Positions 1-8,405 of a stretch of DNA of 62,735 nt are shown piece after piece. A program made the translations under genes and the position numbers. The first letter of the stretch is position 1, and each line of letters starts with the position of its first letter. The notes under the pieces are model-generated. The model was not told the DNA's origin and searched no databases. It saw only the letters and a list, made by a program, of their open reading frames with translations. Source of the stretch: a virus; the IMG/VR virus record IMGVR_UViG_3300042448_001551, positions 1 through 62,735 of that record, one strand, 5' to 3'.

Positions 1-259
1 CTTTAATAGATTCAAACCCACCAAAAGACCAGTCACCTAGATGAATAAGTATATCATCTTCTCCAACCATTTGATTAATATTATTTACAATAACATCATT
101 CATATGATCTAAAGTTTTAAAAGGTCTTGTTTGTTCTATTGGAATTTGACCATCTTCTGTTCTCCATTCTGTCACTCCACGACAGATATTCTTATGATTA
201 TAATGAGTATCTGACGTAATAAACAATTTTTGATTAAATCCTAAGTTTATTTTCAGCAT
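1..259 (-). CDS. Calcineurin-like metallophosphoesterase, 3' end beyond window
   Basis: The visible N-terminal 86 residues contain two metallophosphoesterase signatures: FITSDTHYNHKNI (D and H metal ligands, about residues 13-25) and ILIHLGDW (the GD motif). Such enzymes hydrolyse phosphomonoesters or diesters with a two-metal centre; phage members may act on nucleic-acid ends or cyclic nucleotides, and the substrate cannot be read here. The start at 259 overlaps the end of the upstream HNH gene by a few bases, so the two are probably translationally coupled as the last visible genes of the replication operon. The catalytic C-terminal half lies outside the window. Confidence 0.85.
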   Translation of the reverse strand, partial: MLKINLGFNQKLFITSDTHYNHKNICRGVTEWRTEDGQIPIEQTRPFKTLDHMNDVIVNNINQMVGEDDILIHLGDWSFGGFESIK

Positions 260-636
260 TTTTTATTTTTTTCTTTTTGTGTTTTAATATTATGACAATT
301 ACTACACAGTACTTGTAAATCTTTAGCTTCACAAAAAAGTCTCTCTACAAATCCTGGAAGATCTTGAGCACAATTTAATGAACCAGCAGGTATTATGTGG
401 TCTACGTTAATATTTTTTTCAGCAAACCAGTTTTTACACTGATTGCATTGGTATTCAAACTTTTGTCTTTTGTTTGGACCATTATATTTACGCCTAGACT
501 TTTGTTTACACTCTGTTATTGGTTTCCAATATCTTGATTTTTGTCTTAGACCACTACGAATAAAACTCCAAAAAGCAGACTCAGTCATTGTATTACTGTT
601 TCTAGTCTTTGGAGTTTTAGTTTTTCTTGCTGGCAT
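253..636 (-). CDS. HNH endonuclease
   Basis: A 127-residue protein with a basic N-terminus and a C-terminal HNH domain: CNQC at about residues 64-67, VDHI at 78-81 and CSNCH at 111-115, the usual zinc-binding and catalytic ββα-metal layout. I start it at 636 because that ATG overlaps the primase stop codon (TAATG); a start at 678 would overlap the primase further. It may be a free-standing homing endonuclease or a DNA-processing nuclease of the replication module. No intron or interrupted gene is seen around it. Confidence 0.85.
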   Translation of the reverse strand: MPARKTKTPKTRNSNTMTESAFWSFIRSGLRQKSRYWKPITECKQKSRRKYNGPNKRQKFEYQCNQCKNWFAEKNINVDHIIPAGSLNCAQDLPGFVERLFCEAKDLQVLCSNCHNIKTQKEKNKKC

Positions 637-1604
637 TAGTTTATTTTTTTGTCCAGTAAAGGTACTAACTTTAAACAAACTTCTCGTGCACCAAAATCTT
701 TTATAGAATCTGAAGGATCTTTACTCATAGGTAAAATAGTGCATTCTATTGTAGGATACATTTCTTTATACTTTTTCATAGCTTTAACTCCAGGTTCATC
801 ATTATCAAATAACATAACTATTTTTTCATATTTGTCTAAATAGTTTTGCATTACATCATCAGGAATTAAAGTGTTCTCTGAGTCTGGAGCAACTATATCC
901 ACTTTAATTTTTAGACTTTTTAAAGACATTATATCTTTTAAACTACTAGTTATTACTAAAAATCTATTATGTTTAGTTTGTTCTGAGCCTTGAATATAGT
1001 TATGAATTTTTATAAACTTTTTATCTTGAGTTTTCGGTTGATATATTTTATATAATGTTCCGTCTTTTTTAAAAAAACCATAAATATATAACCCACTGAT
1101 TGTCAACACTTTATCTTCGTCTTTTCTTAAAGTGTAATAACTTAAAGGAAAAACATTATGTTCTTCTAAAAGTCTTGATCCTATATTAAACTGAGTCCAA
1201 TAATATTGATCTTGAGTTGTCCAAATTCGTTTGCTATACGAACTCACTTTATATTTTGAATTTTGTTTAAATTCTTGAACATCATAACCTCCATTATTAT
1301 GTAAAACATAATCATTATATGTTTCAACTATTATTAAACATGCTTTATGAAAATCACATCCTCTAAGTTCTTTAATAAAATCAATATGTGTACCTCCTTT
1401 TCCAGAAGAAAAGTCTTTAAACTTATATGTTTGTGTTTTAGAATCTACATAAATACAAAGACTAGGAGTTTTTTCATTAGTAAAAAAGCTTTTTATTTTT
1501 ACATCCTGACCTGTTAATTTCTCAGGAATTCCACCAAAGAACTCAAAAACCCATGTAGCTGGGACATCTTTTACATTATGAACTAGGTTTTTTGTTTTAA
1601 ACAT
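636..1604 (-). CDS. DnaG-type primase with TOPRIM domain
   Basis: A 322-residue protein with a CHC2-like N-terminal half (FFTNEKTPSLCIYVDSKTQT, then FKDFSSGKGGTHIDFI), which in DnaG primases precedes the TOPRIM fold. The TOPRIM DxD is visible as MLFDNDEPG with DND at 267-269. The zinc-binding cysteines expected at the extreme N-terminus are not visible, so it may bind template differently or be a reduced primase. It sits downstream of SSB-like, Sak4-like and DnaB-like genes, after a hairpin terminator, and would prime lagging-strand synthesis with the helicase. Confidence 0.85.
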   Translation of the reverse strand: MFKTKNLVHNVKDVPATWVFEFFGGIPEKLTGQDVKIKSFFTNEKTPSLCIYVDSKTQTYKFKDFSSGKGGTHIDFIKELRGCDFHKACLIIVETYNDYVLHNNGGYDVQEFKQNSKYKVSSYSKRIWTTQDQYYWTQFNIGSRLLEEHNVFPLSYYTLRKDEDKVLTISGLYIYGFFKKDGTLYKIYQPKTQDKKFIKIHNYIQGSEQTKHNRFLVITSSLKDIMSLKSLKIKVDIVAPDSENTLIPDDVMQNYLDKYEKIVMLFDNDEPGVKAMKKYKEMYPTIECTILPMSKDPSDSIKDFGAREVCLKLVPLLDKKIN

Positions 1605-1616
1605 GGCTTAAAATTT

Positions 1617-1650
1617 AAGAAAAAAAGAGAGAGTTTATTAGACTCTCTCT
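1617..1650 (-). terminator. Rho-independent terminator after the SSB-like gene
   Basis: On the minus strand a 9-bp stem (AGAGAGAGT with ACTCTCTCT, arms at 1626-1634 and 1642-1650) is followed by a run of T. It separates the SSB-like gene from the primase and would reduce primase transcription. Confidence 0.8.
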
Positions 1651-1677
1651 TAGTTTTCTGTTGGTTTAAGGGGGATA

Positions 1678-2286
1678 TTAGATGTTAAAATCATCATTAG
1701 CTTCAAATCCTTTTACACTAGTAGTAGGTAAAGCTTTATAATGATAAACATTATTTTTATCAAACTTATCTAATTTGTTTTCATCAGTAGAAGCAAATTT
1801 ATACTTTGGTAAAGATAATTTTACAATTGTTTTACCATTATACTCTTCTTCTGTTCCTTTTAAGAAGAAATACAAATCATGACCTTTTAAAACACTAGCT
1901 GCTTGTTTTACCCAATCTTCTATACTAGAAGCGGATATAGCATCTATTTCTTGTCTTAATCCTAGTTCAATAGCAATTTGAGCAAGCTTACTCATAATCT
2001 CATTTTTAGATGGATTGGGATCATTAAACTGATCTGTGTAAGAAGTTGCTGTAACTCTTGCTGATTGTCCTAAGAATTTAGGTCCATTAAGCTCATCTTT
2101 ATTAACAGCCCAACCTTCAAAGTCTGTAAGAGGTGTACCCTCTAACGTTAATTCTAAAACTTTTTTGTCTCCTTTACTAGAAGTTCTAACGTTTGCAGAG
2201 TAAATATGTGCTAATACTATTCCTGCCTGGAATGATTTTGAAACACCACTACTTGTTTTTACTTCTTGTCCTTTTGTACTAAACAT
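1678..2286 (-). CDS. Probable single-stranded DNA-binding protein
   Basis: A 202-residue protein with an acidic tail ending FEANDDFNI, as in SSB proteins whose acidic tip recruits partners. The centre (residues 20-75) alternates β-type segments (GIVLAHIYSANVRT, KVLELTLEGTPLTDFEGW) consistent with an OB fold, and a later strand-rich part (GKTIVKLSLPKYKF) continues it. It lies between the Sak4-like recombination ATPase and the primase, which is where phage SSBs usually sit. The call rests on context, size and acidic tail rather than on an unmistakable motif. Confidence 0.55.
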   Translation of the reverse strand: MFSTKGQEVKTSSGVSKSFQAGIVLAHIYSANVRTSSKGDKKVLELTLEGTPLTDFEGWAVNKDELNGPKFLGQSARVTATSYTDQFNDPNPSKNEIMSKLAQIAIELGLRQEIDAISASSIEDWVKQAASVLKGHDLYFFLKGTEEEYNGKTIVKLSLPKYKFASTDENKLDKFDKNNVYHYKALPTTSVKGFEANDDFNI

Positions 2287-2312
2287 ACTGTTGATTTTAA
2301 TTATTAAACATT

Positions 2313-2996
2313 TTAATTTTCATAGTCTATAATAGCTTGTCTAACTAAAGCCAGATTATTAGGAATCTCAAAAAACTCAAACATATCTTTAGGAGATTTA
2401 CAAGTGTTTTCTCCATTAGTTTGAGTCTCAAAAATATACCTTAAATTACCTTCTTTGTCTTTTTTAACCTTACCATATAAAACAATACTGAATAATCCTT
2501 CCAAAGTTAAAGAATTATCCACCATTTTACCAAGAGTTTTTGCTTTAACTCTACGTTTTCCTTCCATATCCAAAGATTCTTCTGCATGCATTAGGAAGTA
2601 AACCTGTAAATCTTGTCTTAAATCTTTAGGTAATCTAGCAATTTTAGCTAAATTAGCTGCAATTGAGACAAATTTATCATAGCCTTTTTCTGTGGCTCTT
2701 TCAAAATACTCAAAAGATGACATATACTGCATATCATCAACTACAATAGTTTTTATTTCTGGCCTTTTTTCACTAATATACCTTAAACAAGCTTCAATTT
2801 TAGCTGGTTCAGCACTATTGTAAAGATTTCCTGATGTATTTTCTTTACTCCAGGGAGTATACATTTTTTTCCAACCTTTAAATGGTAAAGGTTTATTAGC
2901 TACATTAATAATAAATGTTTCTTGTGGATTTAAAGACTCTATACTGGTTGATTTTCCTGAACCAGATTCAGCTACAACTAATACGCTGGTTGCCAT
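2313..2996 (-). CDS. Sak4-like RecA-fold ATPase (AAA_24 type)
   Basis: A 227-residue P-loop protein: Walker A AESGSGKS at residues 9-16 and Walker B IKTIVVDDMQ with DD at 87-88. Length and layout match the Sak4/AAA_24 group, phage recombination ATPases that promote annealing of single strands together with the phage SSB. The neighbouring SSB-like gene fits that pairing. It probably acts in recombination-dependent replication or repair of phage ends. Confidence 0.75.
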   Translation of the reverse strand: MATSVLVVAESGSGKSTSIESLNPQETFIINVANKPLPFKGWKKMYTPWSKENTSGNLYNSAEPAKIEACLRYISEKRPEIKTIVVDDMQYMSSFEYFERATEKGYDKFVSIAANLAKIARLPKDLRQDLQVYFLMHAEESLDMEGKRRVKAKTLGKMVDNSLTLEGLFSIVLYGKVKKDKEGNLRYIFETQTNGENTCKSPKDMFEFFEIPNNLALVRQAIIDYEN

Positions 2997-3006
2997 AAGT
3001 GTTTAT

Positions 3007-3450
3007 TTATTGGGATTTATATTTAAAATCTAAATTGTCTCTATTCATGAACTTTTTTAGAAGAGCAATATTATTTAGTCTACACCATATAGTTTTATAT
3101 GATATATTTAATAATAATGAAGCTGTATGTATATCTTTAAACTCAGCTACTTTTTCATTTTTTAAATTAAAAACTTCAAAAGGCTTGTCTTGTACTCCAT
3201 GTTTATAAGTACAAAAAGGACAATTTTTAACTTTTTCTAACTCCATCAGCTTGTTACGCCCTATCCTATGATTAGCTATAAAAGTATTAACTGGAGTTTT
3301 AAAATAACCTGAATCATCTCTAAATAAAGGTCTTTTACCAATATCATTTTTATAGTATTTAGCTCTTACTTCTTGTATACTATCATACTCACATAAATAC
3401 TTTCCTTTTTCTGAGTATTCATAACATTTTACTTTTTCTCTACCTGCCAT
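3007..3450 (-). CDS. NUMOD1-like DNA-binding protein
   Basis: A 147-residue protein with two NUMOD1-like stretches: an N-terminal one (KCYEYSEKGKYLCEYDSIQE) and a C-terminal one (residues about 90-130, FNLKNEKVAEFKDIHTASLL and IWCRLNN). NUMOD1 modules are helix-turn-helix DNA-binding parts of homing endonucleases. A CPFC motif lies between them, but no GIY-YIG, HNH or LAGLIDADG catalytic core is visible. It may be the leftover targeting part of a homing endonuclease inserted between the helicase-side and recombination-side genes, or a regulator derived from one. Confidence 0.6.
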   Translation of the reverse strand: MAGREKVKCYEYSEKGKYLCEYDSIQEVRAKYYKNDIGKRPLFRDDSGYFKTPVNTFIANHRIGRNKLMELEKVKNCPFCTYKHGVQDKPFEVFNLKNEKVAEFKDIHTASLLLNISYKTIWCRLNNIALLKKFMNRDNLDFKYKSQ

Positions 3451-3452
3451 TT

Positions 3453-4046
3453 TTATCTTGTGTTTTTAATTAAATCATTTAACCAAGGTTTTTTACTCAC
3501 TGCTACATTTTTGGTAATAGCATAGTAGTCTCTAATAGTCATCTCACTATAAGGAGCATCTTCTATTGGAGCTGGAGCTTTTTGTGTAGCCGTAGGTTGT
3601 TTTATACCAATAGGTTTATCAACTACAGCTGAAGGACCACTAATAGCTACAGATGTATGATTTACAATTCTAAGTTCTTCAAAAGGAACTAAAAATGATC
3701 CTTTTTCATTTAAAGGATATTCTTCAGAAAAATTAGCATTTTTAGGACATTTGTAAACAGTTCTATTTTCATCTATTGGGTTTAAATAACGGTCTACTAA
3801 TTCAAAGTAGAAACCATCTTTTTTAAACTCTGAGGCAAAAATACCCACTACATTGTTCCCATTTTCATCTTTGAAAACCATTTTCATGTTAAAATCAAGG
3901 ATAGAAATACCAAGATCATTAATAAGATCCATGTTATCTTCTCTGATTTCATCTAGTTTTCTTTTTTTCCAAGCTTTATGCTCTTCATCTGACATTTTAG
4001 AAACTTCTAAAGCTGTTGTTGGTTTTCTGATTTTTTTGATTGCCAT
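3453..4046 (-). CDS. Conserved-type phage protein with C-terminal MTIRDYYAI motif
   Basis: A 197-residue protein of unknown function. A charged helical N-terminus (residues 1-45) is followed by a strand-rich central part and a proline-rich linker near residues 140-165. The C-terminal segment SEMTIRDYYAITKNV recalls the short MTLRDYFA-type motif seen in many unrelated phage proteins, whose role is not established. It lies between the DnaB-like helicase and the NUMOD protein, ending 3 bases before the latter's start, so it is probably co-expressed with the replisome. Confidence 0.6.
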   Translation of the reverse strand: MAIKKIRKPTTALEVSKMSDEEHKAWKKRKLDEIREDNMDLINDLGISILDFNMKMVFKDENGNNVVGIFASEFKKDGFYFELVDRYLNPIDENRTVYKCPKNANFSEEYPLNEKGSFLVPFEELRIVNHTSVAISGPSAVVDKPIGIKQPTATQKAPAPIEDAPYSEMTIRDYYAITKNVAVSKKPWLNDLIKNTR

Positions 4047-4061
4047 AATGTGTGTTTTGTG

Positions 4062-5093
4062 TTATATAATATTTGGTTGTTGAGACGGTAATTGTAAACC
4101 ACCACTACCTTTTTTAGACGGTGGAGGACCCACTTCAGCCATTCTTTGTCTTCTACCATCCATCTTTAAAAAGATTATGTTTTCATCACTATCACTACCA
4201 TTTCTGATCTTAATAAGATGCATAAAAACATCCTCTGGACCACATACATATTGCTTAGGTCCATAAAATGGAATATTTGCTTTAAAGGGTCTATTTAAAA
4301 CACCTATCATATCAGAACCTTGCATTAATGCATCACCACCAAATATATCTGCGGATGTAGGATAGTTACCTATCTTTCCAGGTTCTTTCCTAGAAGATTC
4401 ATCTATGCTTCTATTTAGCTGTGTAATCATTAAAACAATAATAGGAATTTTGTTTTTGAGCTGCATAATCATTTCAGTGGTATTATAAAGAGTTTGGAGC
4501 TTTTCTTTCTCATCATTTCTCTTTTTAATTAACCAACTATGATCTATAGTTACAATCATTGGTTTAGCACCCCATTCTACATAAGCATCTAGAATGGCTT
4601 TTTCCATTTCTGTAGAAGTTATAGATTTAGAAATCAGTTCTCTCTTTAAACCAACTTTTTCCATAGCTTCACAATCAGCTATGTAATCTTTAAGTTGTTT
4701 AAGAACAAATCCATCTAACTCTTTTTTAGTACTTAGCATTTCACCATAGTCCATAGCCATATGACCAGCAAACTGTCTAGCAGCATACTGTTCATCTCCC
4801 ATTTCAAATTGAAATTCTAAAATATTAAAAGCTTGTTTAGGATTGATAACTCTAGCTTCTCTTAAAATTTGACTAACAATCATGGTTTTTCCTGCTCCAG
4901 GTCTAGCTCCTAATGTAAGCATAGAACCCCATTCTAAACCATCTACTCCTGCTTCATTAAAAGAAGCCCAAGGTGTTCTTAAAGATTGAATAATACCTTG
5001 TCTACGTTTATCTATGTAAGTGTAACCTTTTTTTAAGACCTCTGAGAAAGGTCTACGACCAAATTTGTCATCATTTATTTCTTCTGCTGCCAT
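4062..5093 (-). CDS. dnaB: DnaB-type replicative helicase (RecA core only)
   Basis: A 343-residue RecA-fold helicase with Walker A GARPGAGKT and Walker B MIVTIDHSWL, then the loop region around ITQLNRSIDE and FGGDALMQGSD, typical of DnaB/gp4-like hexameric helicases. At this length it lacks most of the N-terminal domain of bacterial DnaB, so loading probably depends on another factor, perhaps the next gene upstream. I start at 5093 (MAAEEIN) because an A/C-rich leader like those of the neighbouring genes precedes it. Confidence 0.85.
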   Translation of the reverse strand: MAAEEINDDKFGRRPFSEVLKKGYTYIDKRRQGIIQSLRTPWASFNEAGVDGLEWGSMLTLGARPGAGKTMIVSQILREARVINPKQAFNILEFQFEMGDEQYAARQFAGHMAMDYGEMLSTKKELDGFVLKQLKDYIADCEAMEKVGLKRELISKSITSTEMEKAILDAYVEWGAKPMIVTIDHSWLIKKRNDEKEKLQTLYNTTEMIMQLKNKIPIIVLMITQLNRSIDESSRKEPGKIGNYPTSADIFGGDALMQGSDMIGVLNRPFKANIPFYGPKQYVCGPEDVFMHLIKIRNGSDSDENIIFLKMDGRRQRMAEVGPPPSKKGSGGLQLPSQQPNII

Positions 5094-5136
5094 ATTGTGT
5101 TTTTGTGGTTTGTGAATCAAAGATACACATAATTTA

Positions 5137-5718
5137 TTAGATATTGTCTAAATTATCTGCATTATCTATTAAAAGTTGACAATAATCAGCCAAAAGAGAT
5201 TTTACAGTTTTGCTTTTAATATCTGTCTTTTGTATAAAATAACTACTTGTAGACATAAACTTAAAATCATCCTCTGTTTTCTTATAAACATAATAATAAG
5301 CAGCATCTATCACTTGTGTCCAGCTATACTCTGGATAGGTTTTAAAGAACCATATAAACTTGTCTTTTAATTCTTGTACAGACTGTCTAGCAAGTTCTCC
5401 TGAAGGAAGTCTTGTTGCTGGAAATAACTCCCTATATTTTTTAATATAGTCTAAAAAGTCACTACCTAGCACATCACTTGCCACTTTTTTCTTAGTCTTA
5501 ACAAGAAGAGTCTCAAAATCTTCTAATAAAACCAATGCTTTAGATGTTAAAGTTCCTGTAAGAGGATCTATAAATCCTTTAGCTTGACAAATATTAAACT
5601 CAGCATCTTCATTTATAATAAGACCTGGTTTTGTTTTTCTTCTACAACAATCTAATAAATAGAGTTGATTAGGACTGATATTGTGCTTCAACAACGTTGT
5701 CCAGAGCTGGTGTCCCAT
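5137..5718 (-). CDS. Uncharacterised protein, possible helicase loader
   Basis: A 193-residue mainly helical protein without a motif I can name. It sits directly between the DnaA domain IV-like protein (50-base overlap) and the DnaB-like helicase, the position where phages and plasmids often keep a DnaD/DnaT- or gp59-like loader. An aromatic-rich C-terminal region (YYVYKKTEDDFKFMSTSSYF, about residues 140-165) would suit a replication-initiation module. The loader role is an inference from position only. Confidence 0.5.
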   Translation of the reverse strand: MGHQLWTTLLKHNISPNQLYLLDCCRRKTKPGLIINEDAEFNICQAKGFIDPLTGTLTSKALVLLEDFETLLVKTKKKVASDVLGSDFLDYIKKYRELFPATRLPSGELARQSVQELKDKFIWFFKTYPEYSWTQVIDAAYYYVYKKTEDDFKFMSTSSYFIQKTDIKSKTVKSLLADYCQLLIDNADNLDNI

Positions 5719-6154
5719 TATAATTTTCTTTAATATTTTGTAAAATAATGTTATATTTTTCTTTAAATGCTGAGTCCACTTCTACTAATGCTTTAAAATT
5801 ATTAATACAATGGATAATGGTTGTATGGTCTCTGTTTAAATAAGCACCTATATTAGTTAATGTATACCCCATACTTTTTGCTAAAAAACAAAAAATATTT
5901 CTAAGATCTACAATAGATCTATCTCTATGCTTACTCTCTAATTTTAATACTTTTTTGTGTGAAAACTTAATTGGTAAGTAAGGAGTAAAAACATCTGATA
6001 ATTCTTTTAATCCAATACATGGAAGAACATTTTTATCCTCTATTTGACGTTTTGTTATAACTATTGGGTAATAACCTAACTTTTTTTCAAATTTTTCTTT
6101 AAACTCAGCAACCAGTTTTTCTTCTAGATTACGAGCATATTCTGCTGCAGTCAT
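5669..6154 (-). CDS. DnaA domain IV-like origin-binding protein without AAA+ domain
   Basis: A 161-residue protein whose residues about 65-120 match DnaA domain IV: a DLR segment, a helix-turn-helix and the signature RDHTTIIHC at 108-116, which in DnaA contacts the TTATNCACA box. The AAA+ ATPase part of DnaA is absent. The N-terminal 60 residues are unassigned. It is the first gene of the replication operon, read from the divergent region near 6175, so it may mark the phage origin, recruit helicase, or regulate genes with DnaA-box-like sites. Confidence 0.85.
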   Translation of the reverse strand: MTAAEYARNLEEKLVAEFKEKFEKKLGYYPIVITKRQIEDKNVLPCIGLKELSDVFTPYLPIKFSHKKVLKLESKHRDRSIVDLRNIFCFLAKSMGYTLTNIGAYLNRDHTTIIHCINNFKALVEVDSAFKEKYNIILQNIKENYNGTPALDNVVEAQYQS

Positions 6155-6174
6155 AAATTTTATAGTTTATTGTG

Positions 6175-6182
6175 CAAATATA
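6175..6182 (-). promoter_or_regulatory. Bacteroidota-type -7 element upstream of the replication operon
   Basis: TATATTTG on the minus strand matches the Bacteroidota primary-sigma -7 consensus TAnnTTTG and lies about 20 bases upstream of the first replication gene. A clear TTTG -33 box is not present at the usual distance, so it may be a weak or activated promoter. Confidence 0.5.
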
Positions 6183-6269
6183 AGGTTTATGTTAAAAAAT
6201 TTTGTATATTATATTGTAGCTTGTTTTAAACTTCTACATAACATAAGTTTATTTATAAATTTTAAGATT

Positions 6270-6521
6270 ATGGCTAAAAAATTTTATGCCCAAAAAGATT
6301 TTCTAGGATTTCCCATCCCAGGAACTATGATGTCTAACGTAACAGTGCCTGCATCAAGTGTAGAGATTCCTACAACCACTGCATCTGTTTACAAAGAACA
6401 TCCGCACAAACTTAGATATTTTGTTCGTTTAGACAAAAAAGGTAACATTCTTCCTAACTCATTAATAATCAGTCTAAAAAAGCCCACTGGTTTAGTTTTA
6501 GAATTTCGTCTTCCTGTGTAA
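6270..6521 (+). CDS. Small uncharacterised phage protein
   Basis: An 83-residue protein that opens the plus-strand lysis cassette. I start at 6270 (MAKKFYAQ); the longer reading from 6189 adds a hydrophobic run that overlaps the divergent promoter region. It is β-rich with conserved-looking VRLDKKGNILPNSLI and ends EFRLPV. Function unknown; it may be a small structural or lysis-accessory protein. Confidence 0.65.
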   Translation: MAKKFYAQKDFLGFPIPGTMMSNVTVPASSVEIPTTTASVYKEHPHKLRYFVRLDKKGNILPNSLIISLKKPTGLVLEFRLPV

Positions 6522-6543
6522 TAAACAATAAATACTTCTAAAA

Positions 6544-6858
6544 ATGAGTGTTTCAGCTGCTGATAAAATAAAAATATGGTTATTTCCTACAGTGATGAGT
6601 CTTTTAGCTGCTCTTATTTGGCATGATGTCAATGAAATAAGAACTGATGTAAAAGCTTTAATGGCTCAAAGTAGTGTAGATAAAACTAGAATAGACAATT
6701 TAGAAAGAATTGTTTATAATAATAAATCTACAGGCTTTTTAGACGCAAAAACGCCACCCAGTAAAGAAAAACCATTTAAAGATATGTGTTTTGAGTTTAT
6801 TCTTATAAGACCAGAAGATTTAAACAAAGTAAAAAAAATTAAAACAAATTTAGTATGA
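6544..6858 (+). CDS. Membrane-anchored protein, holin/antiholin-like
   Basis: A 104-residue protein with one membrane segment near the N-terminus (IWLFPTVMSLLAALIW, about residues 11-26) followed by a coiled-coil stretch (VNEIRTDVKALMAQ to DNLERIV). This layout recalls the haemolysin XhlA-like or holin-accessory proteins of phage lysis cassettes. It overlaps the next holin-like gene by 4 bases. Confidence 0.6.
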   Translation: MSVSAADKIKIWLFPTVMSLLAALIWHDVNEIRTDVKALMAQSSVDKTRIDNLERIVYNNKSTGFLDAKTPPSKEKPFKDMCFEFILIRPEDLNKVKKIKTNLV

Positions 6859-7127
6859 ATATAATGACTTTTAAACAATGGATAATAGACCTTTTTAAAG
6901 ATGAAAGAGGGTCCACTTCTGTAAAACCAGTAGTTGCTTTATTATTAAGTCTTTGTTTAGGTGGTACATTAATAGCTAATAGCTTTAGTCATGGAGATAT
7001 TAAACCTGCAGATAGTCTAGTAAATGCTGTTATAGTTGTTATTGTAGTGGCCATTGGTGGTGACACAGCTGACAAATACACAACTCTTAAAAAACAAATA
7101 AAAGATACAAATGAAAGTAATAGCTAA
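6855..7127 (+). CDS. Holin-like two-helix membrane protein
   Basis: A 90-residue protein with two hydrophobic helices (VVALLLSLCLGGTLIANSF and LVNAVIVVIVVAIGG) and a charged C-terminal tail, the size and form of small holins that form lesions in the inner membrane and time lysis. Between an upstream one-helix protein and a downstream M15 peptidase the holin call is strong by context but has no family-specific motif. Confidence 0.65.
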   Translation: MNIMTFKQWIIDLFKDERGSTSVKPVVALLLSLCLGGTLIANSFSHGDIKPADSLVNAVIVVIVVAIGGDTADKYTTLKKQIKDTNESNS

Positions 7128-7719
7128 TATATTAATAGTTTTTAGTTTTTTCTTCTTAGGACTTTTAATGAGAACAGGTTGTAATCCTAATAAAAAACAA
7201 CTTCCACAAAAACCAGACACTGTAAAAATTACAGACACCCTTAGAGTGCCTTTTGATACAAGTTTTGGTAAGAAAGTCTTTATTAAAAAGACTATCCATG
7301 ATACTATTCCTCCTCAATATTTAGCTGATACTTCCTACCCAAAACTTAAAGCTCAATATGATACACTTCTTAAACAATTTTTTGCTAAAAATATACAAGA
7401 AGACACTTTACCAATTGGAACTATTGGAGCTATTTCAATTCAAGATACGGTTCAGTATAATAAAATACAAAAACGAAATTATAAAGTTAGTTATGAAGTT
7501 CAAACTATAACTAATACAGTTACTATTACTAAACCAGCACCTCTTACTAATGCATTTTTTGTTGGTGGTGGTATAATTGGTAACAAAAAAGAACTACAAT
7601 TGTTACAAGGAGGTTTTTTATACAAGACAAAAAAAGATAAAATGCTTGGTACAATTCTTTCTCTTAATCCTTCTGGTCAATTGTCTTATGGTGTACAATT
7701 TTACTATAAATTAAAATAA
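7111..7719 (+). CDS. Probable spanin-like envelope protein
   Basis: A 202-residue protein with an N-terminal hydrophobic segment (NILIVFSFFFLGLLM) ending in a cysteine (RTGC) that could be lipid-modified. A long periplasmic, Thr/Lys-rich region with repeated KDT/HDT motifs follows, and the C-terminus is β-hairpin-like (AFFVGGGIIG to YGVQFYYKLK), resembling an outer-membrane strand set. Located among the holins and the endolysin, it is a candidate to link or disrupt the outer membrane in the last lysis step. It overlaps the upstream gene by 17 bases. Confidence 0.5.
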   Translation: MKVIANILIVFSFFFLGLLMRTGCNPNKKQLPQKPDTVKITDTLRVPFDTSFGKKVFIKKTIHDTIPPQYLADTSYPKLKAQYDTLLKQFFAKNIQEDTLPIGTIGAISIQDTVQYNKIQKRNYKVSYEVQTITNTVTITKPAPLTNAFFVGGGIIGNKKELQLLQGGFLYKTKKDKMLGTILSLNPSGQLSYGVQFYYKLK

Positions 7720-7725
7720 TAAACT

Positions 7726-7926
7726 ATGGATCCTAAACTTTTAAATTTTGTTGGTGCTTTATTAGTAATGCTGATCGGCTTCACTATGTTTTTCATGTTA
7801 ATGTTTAACGAAATGCCCCAGTCTAATAGAGAACTTTTAATAGCATTTGTTTCAGCTCTTTTTGGAGCTGTAAGTGCCTCTCTTAAAAAAATCACTGGTG
7901 ATGGTGAAGAAACTAAAAATCCTTAA
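7726..7926 (+). CDS. Small two-helix membrane protein (second holin candidate)
   Basis: A 66-residue protein with hydrophobic segments FVGALLVMLIGFTMFFMLMF and LLIAFVSALFGAVSASL and a charged C-terminus. It lies 6 bases downstream of the spanin-like gene and just before the endolysin. Two holin-like proteins in one cassette suggest a holin/antiholin pair. Confidence 0.6.
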   Translation: MDPKLLNFVGALLVMLIGFTMFFMLMFNEMPQSNRELLIAFVSALFGAVSASLKKITGDGEETKNP

Positions 7927-7931
7927 TACTT

Positions 7932-8402
7932 ATGAAACTATCTGAACATTTAGACTTAGCTGAAGTTACTAGGAGTGACTCTGCTAAAAGAAATGGTATT
8001 CCTAACATGCCAACCCCTGAACACATTGAAAACTTTAAACTTCTTGCAGAAAAAGTATTTGAACCAATTAGAAAACATTTTGGTGTTCCTATTAATATTA
8101 GTTCTGGTTATAGAAGTAAAGAACTCAATGCTAAAATTGGTGGTAGTGCAACATCACAACATAGCTCTGGTGAAGCTATTGACATTGATATGGATGGGTC
8201 TGCTAATGGTGTCACTAACAGGATGGTTTTTGATTACATTAAAGACAATCTTGTATTTGACCAACTTATCTTTGAATTTGGTACTAAAGAAGCTCCAGAT
8301 TGGGTTCACGTTTCTTATGAATCAACTGGTAAACAAAGAAAGCAAATTTTAAGAGCTGTTAAAACAGGTGGAAAAACTTCTTACGAACCATATAAAGCTT
8401 AA
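7932..8402 (+). CDS. Peptidase M15-type endolysin
   Basis: A 156-residue protein of the M15 D-Ala-D-Ala carboxypeptidase/endolysin group. SGYRS at 58-62, SQHSSGEAIDID with zinc ligands H77 and D84, and WVHVSYE with the third ligand H126 are all visible. It would cut peptide cross-links of the host wall once holins let it through. There is no signal peptide, so it depends on the holin-like proteins upstream. Confidence 0.93.
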   Translation: MKLSEHLDLAEVTRSDSAKRNGIPNMPTPEHIENFKLLAEKVFEPIRKHFGVPINISSGYRSKELNAKIGGSATSQHSSGEAIDIDMDGSANGVTNRMVFDYIKDNLVFDQLIFEFGTKEAPDWVHVSYESTGKQRKQILRAVKTGGKTSYEPYKA

Positions 8403-8405
8403 CAA

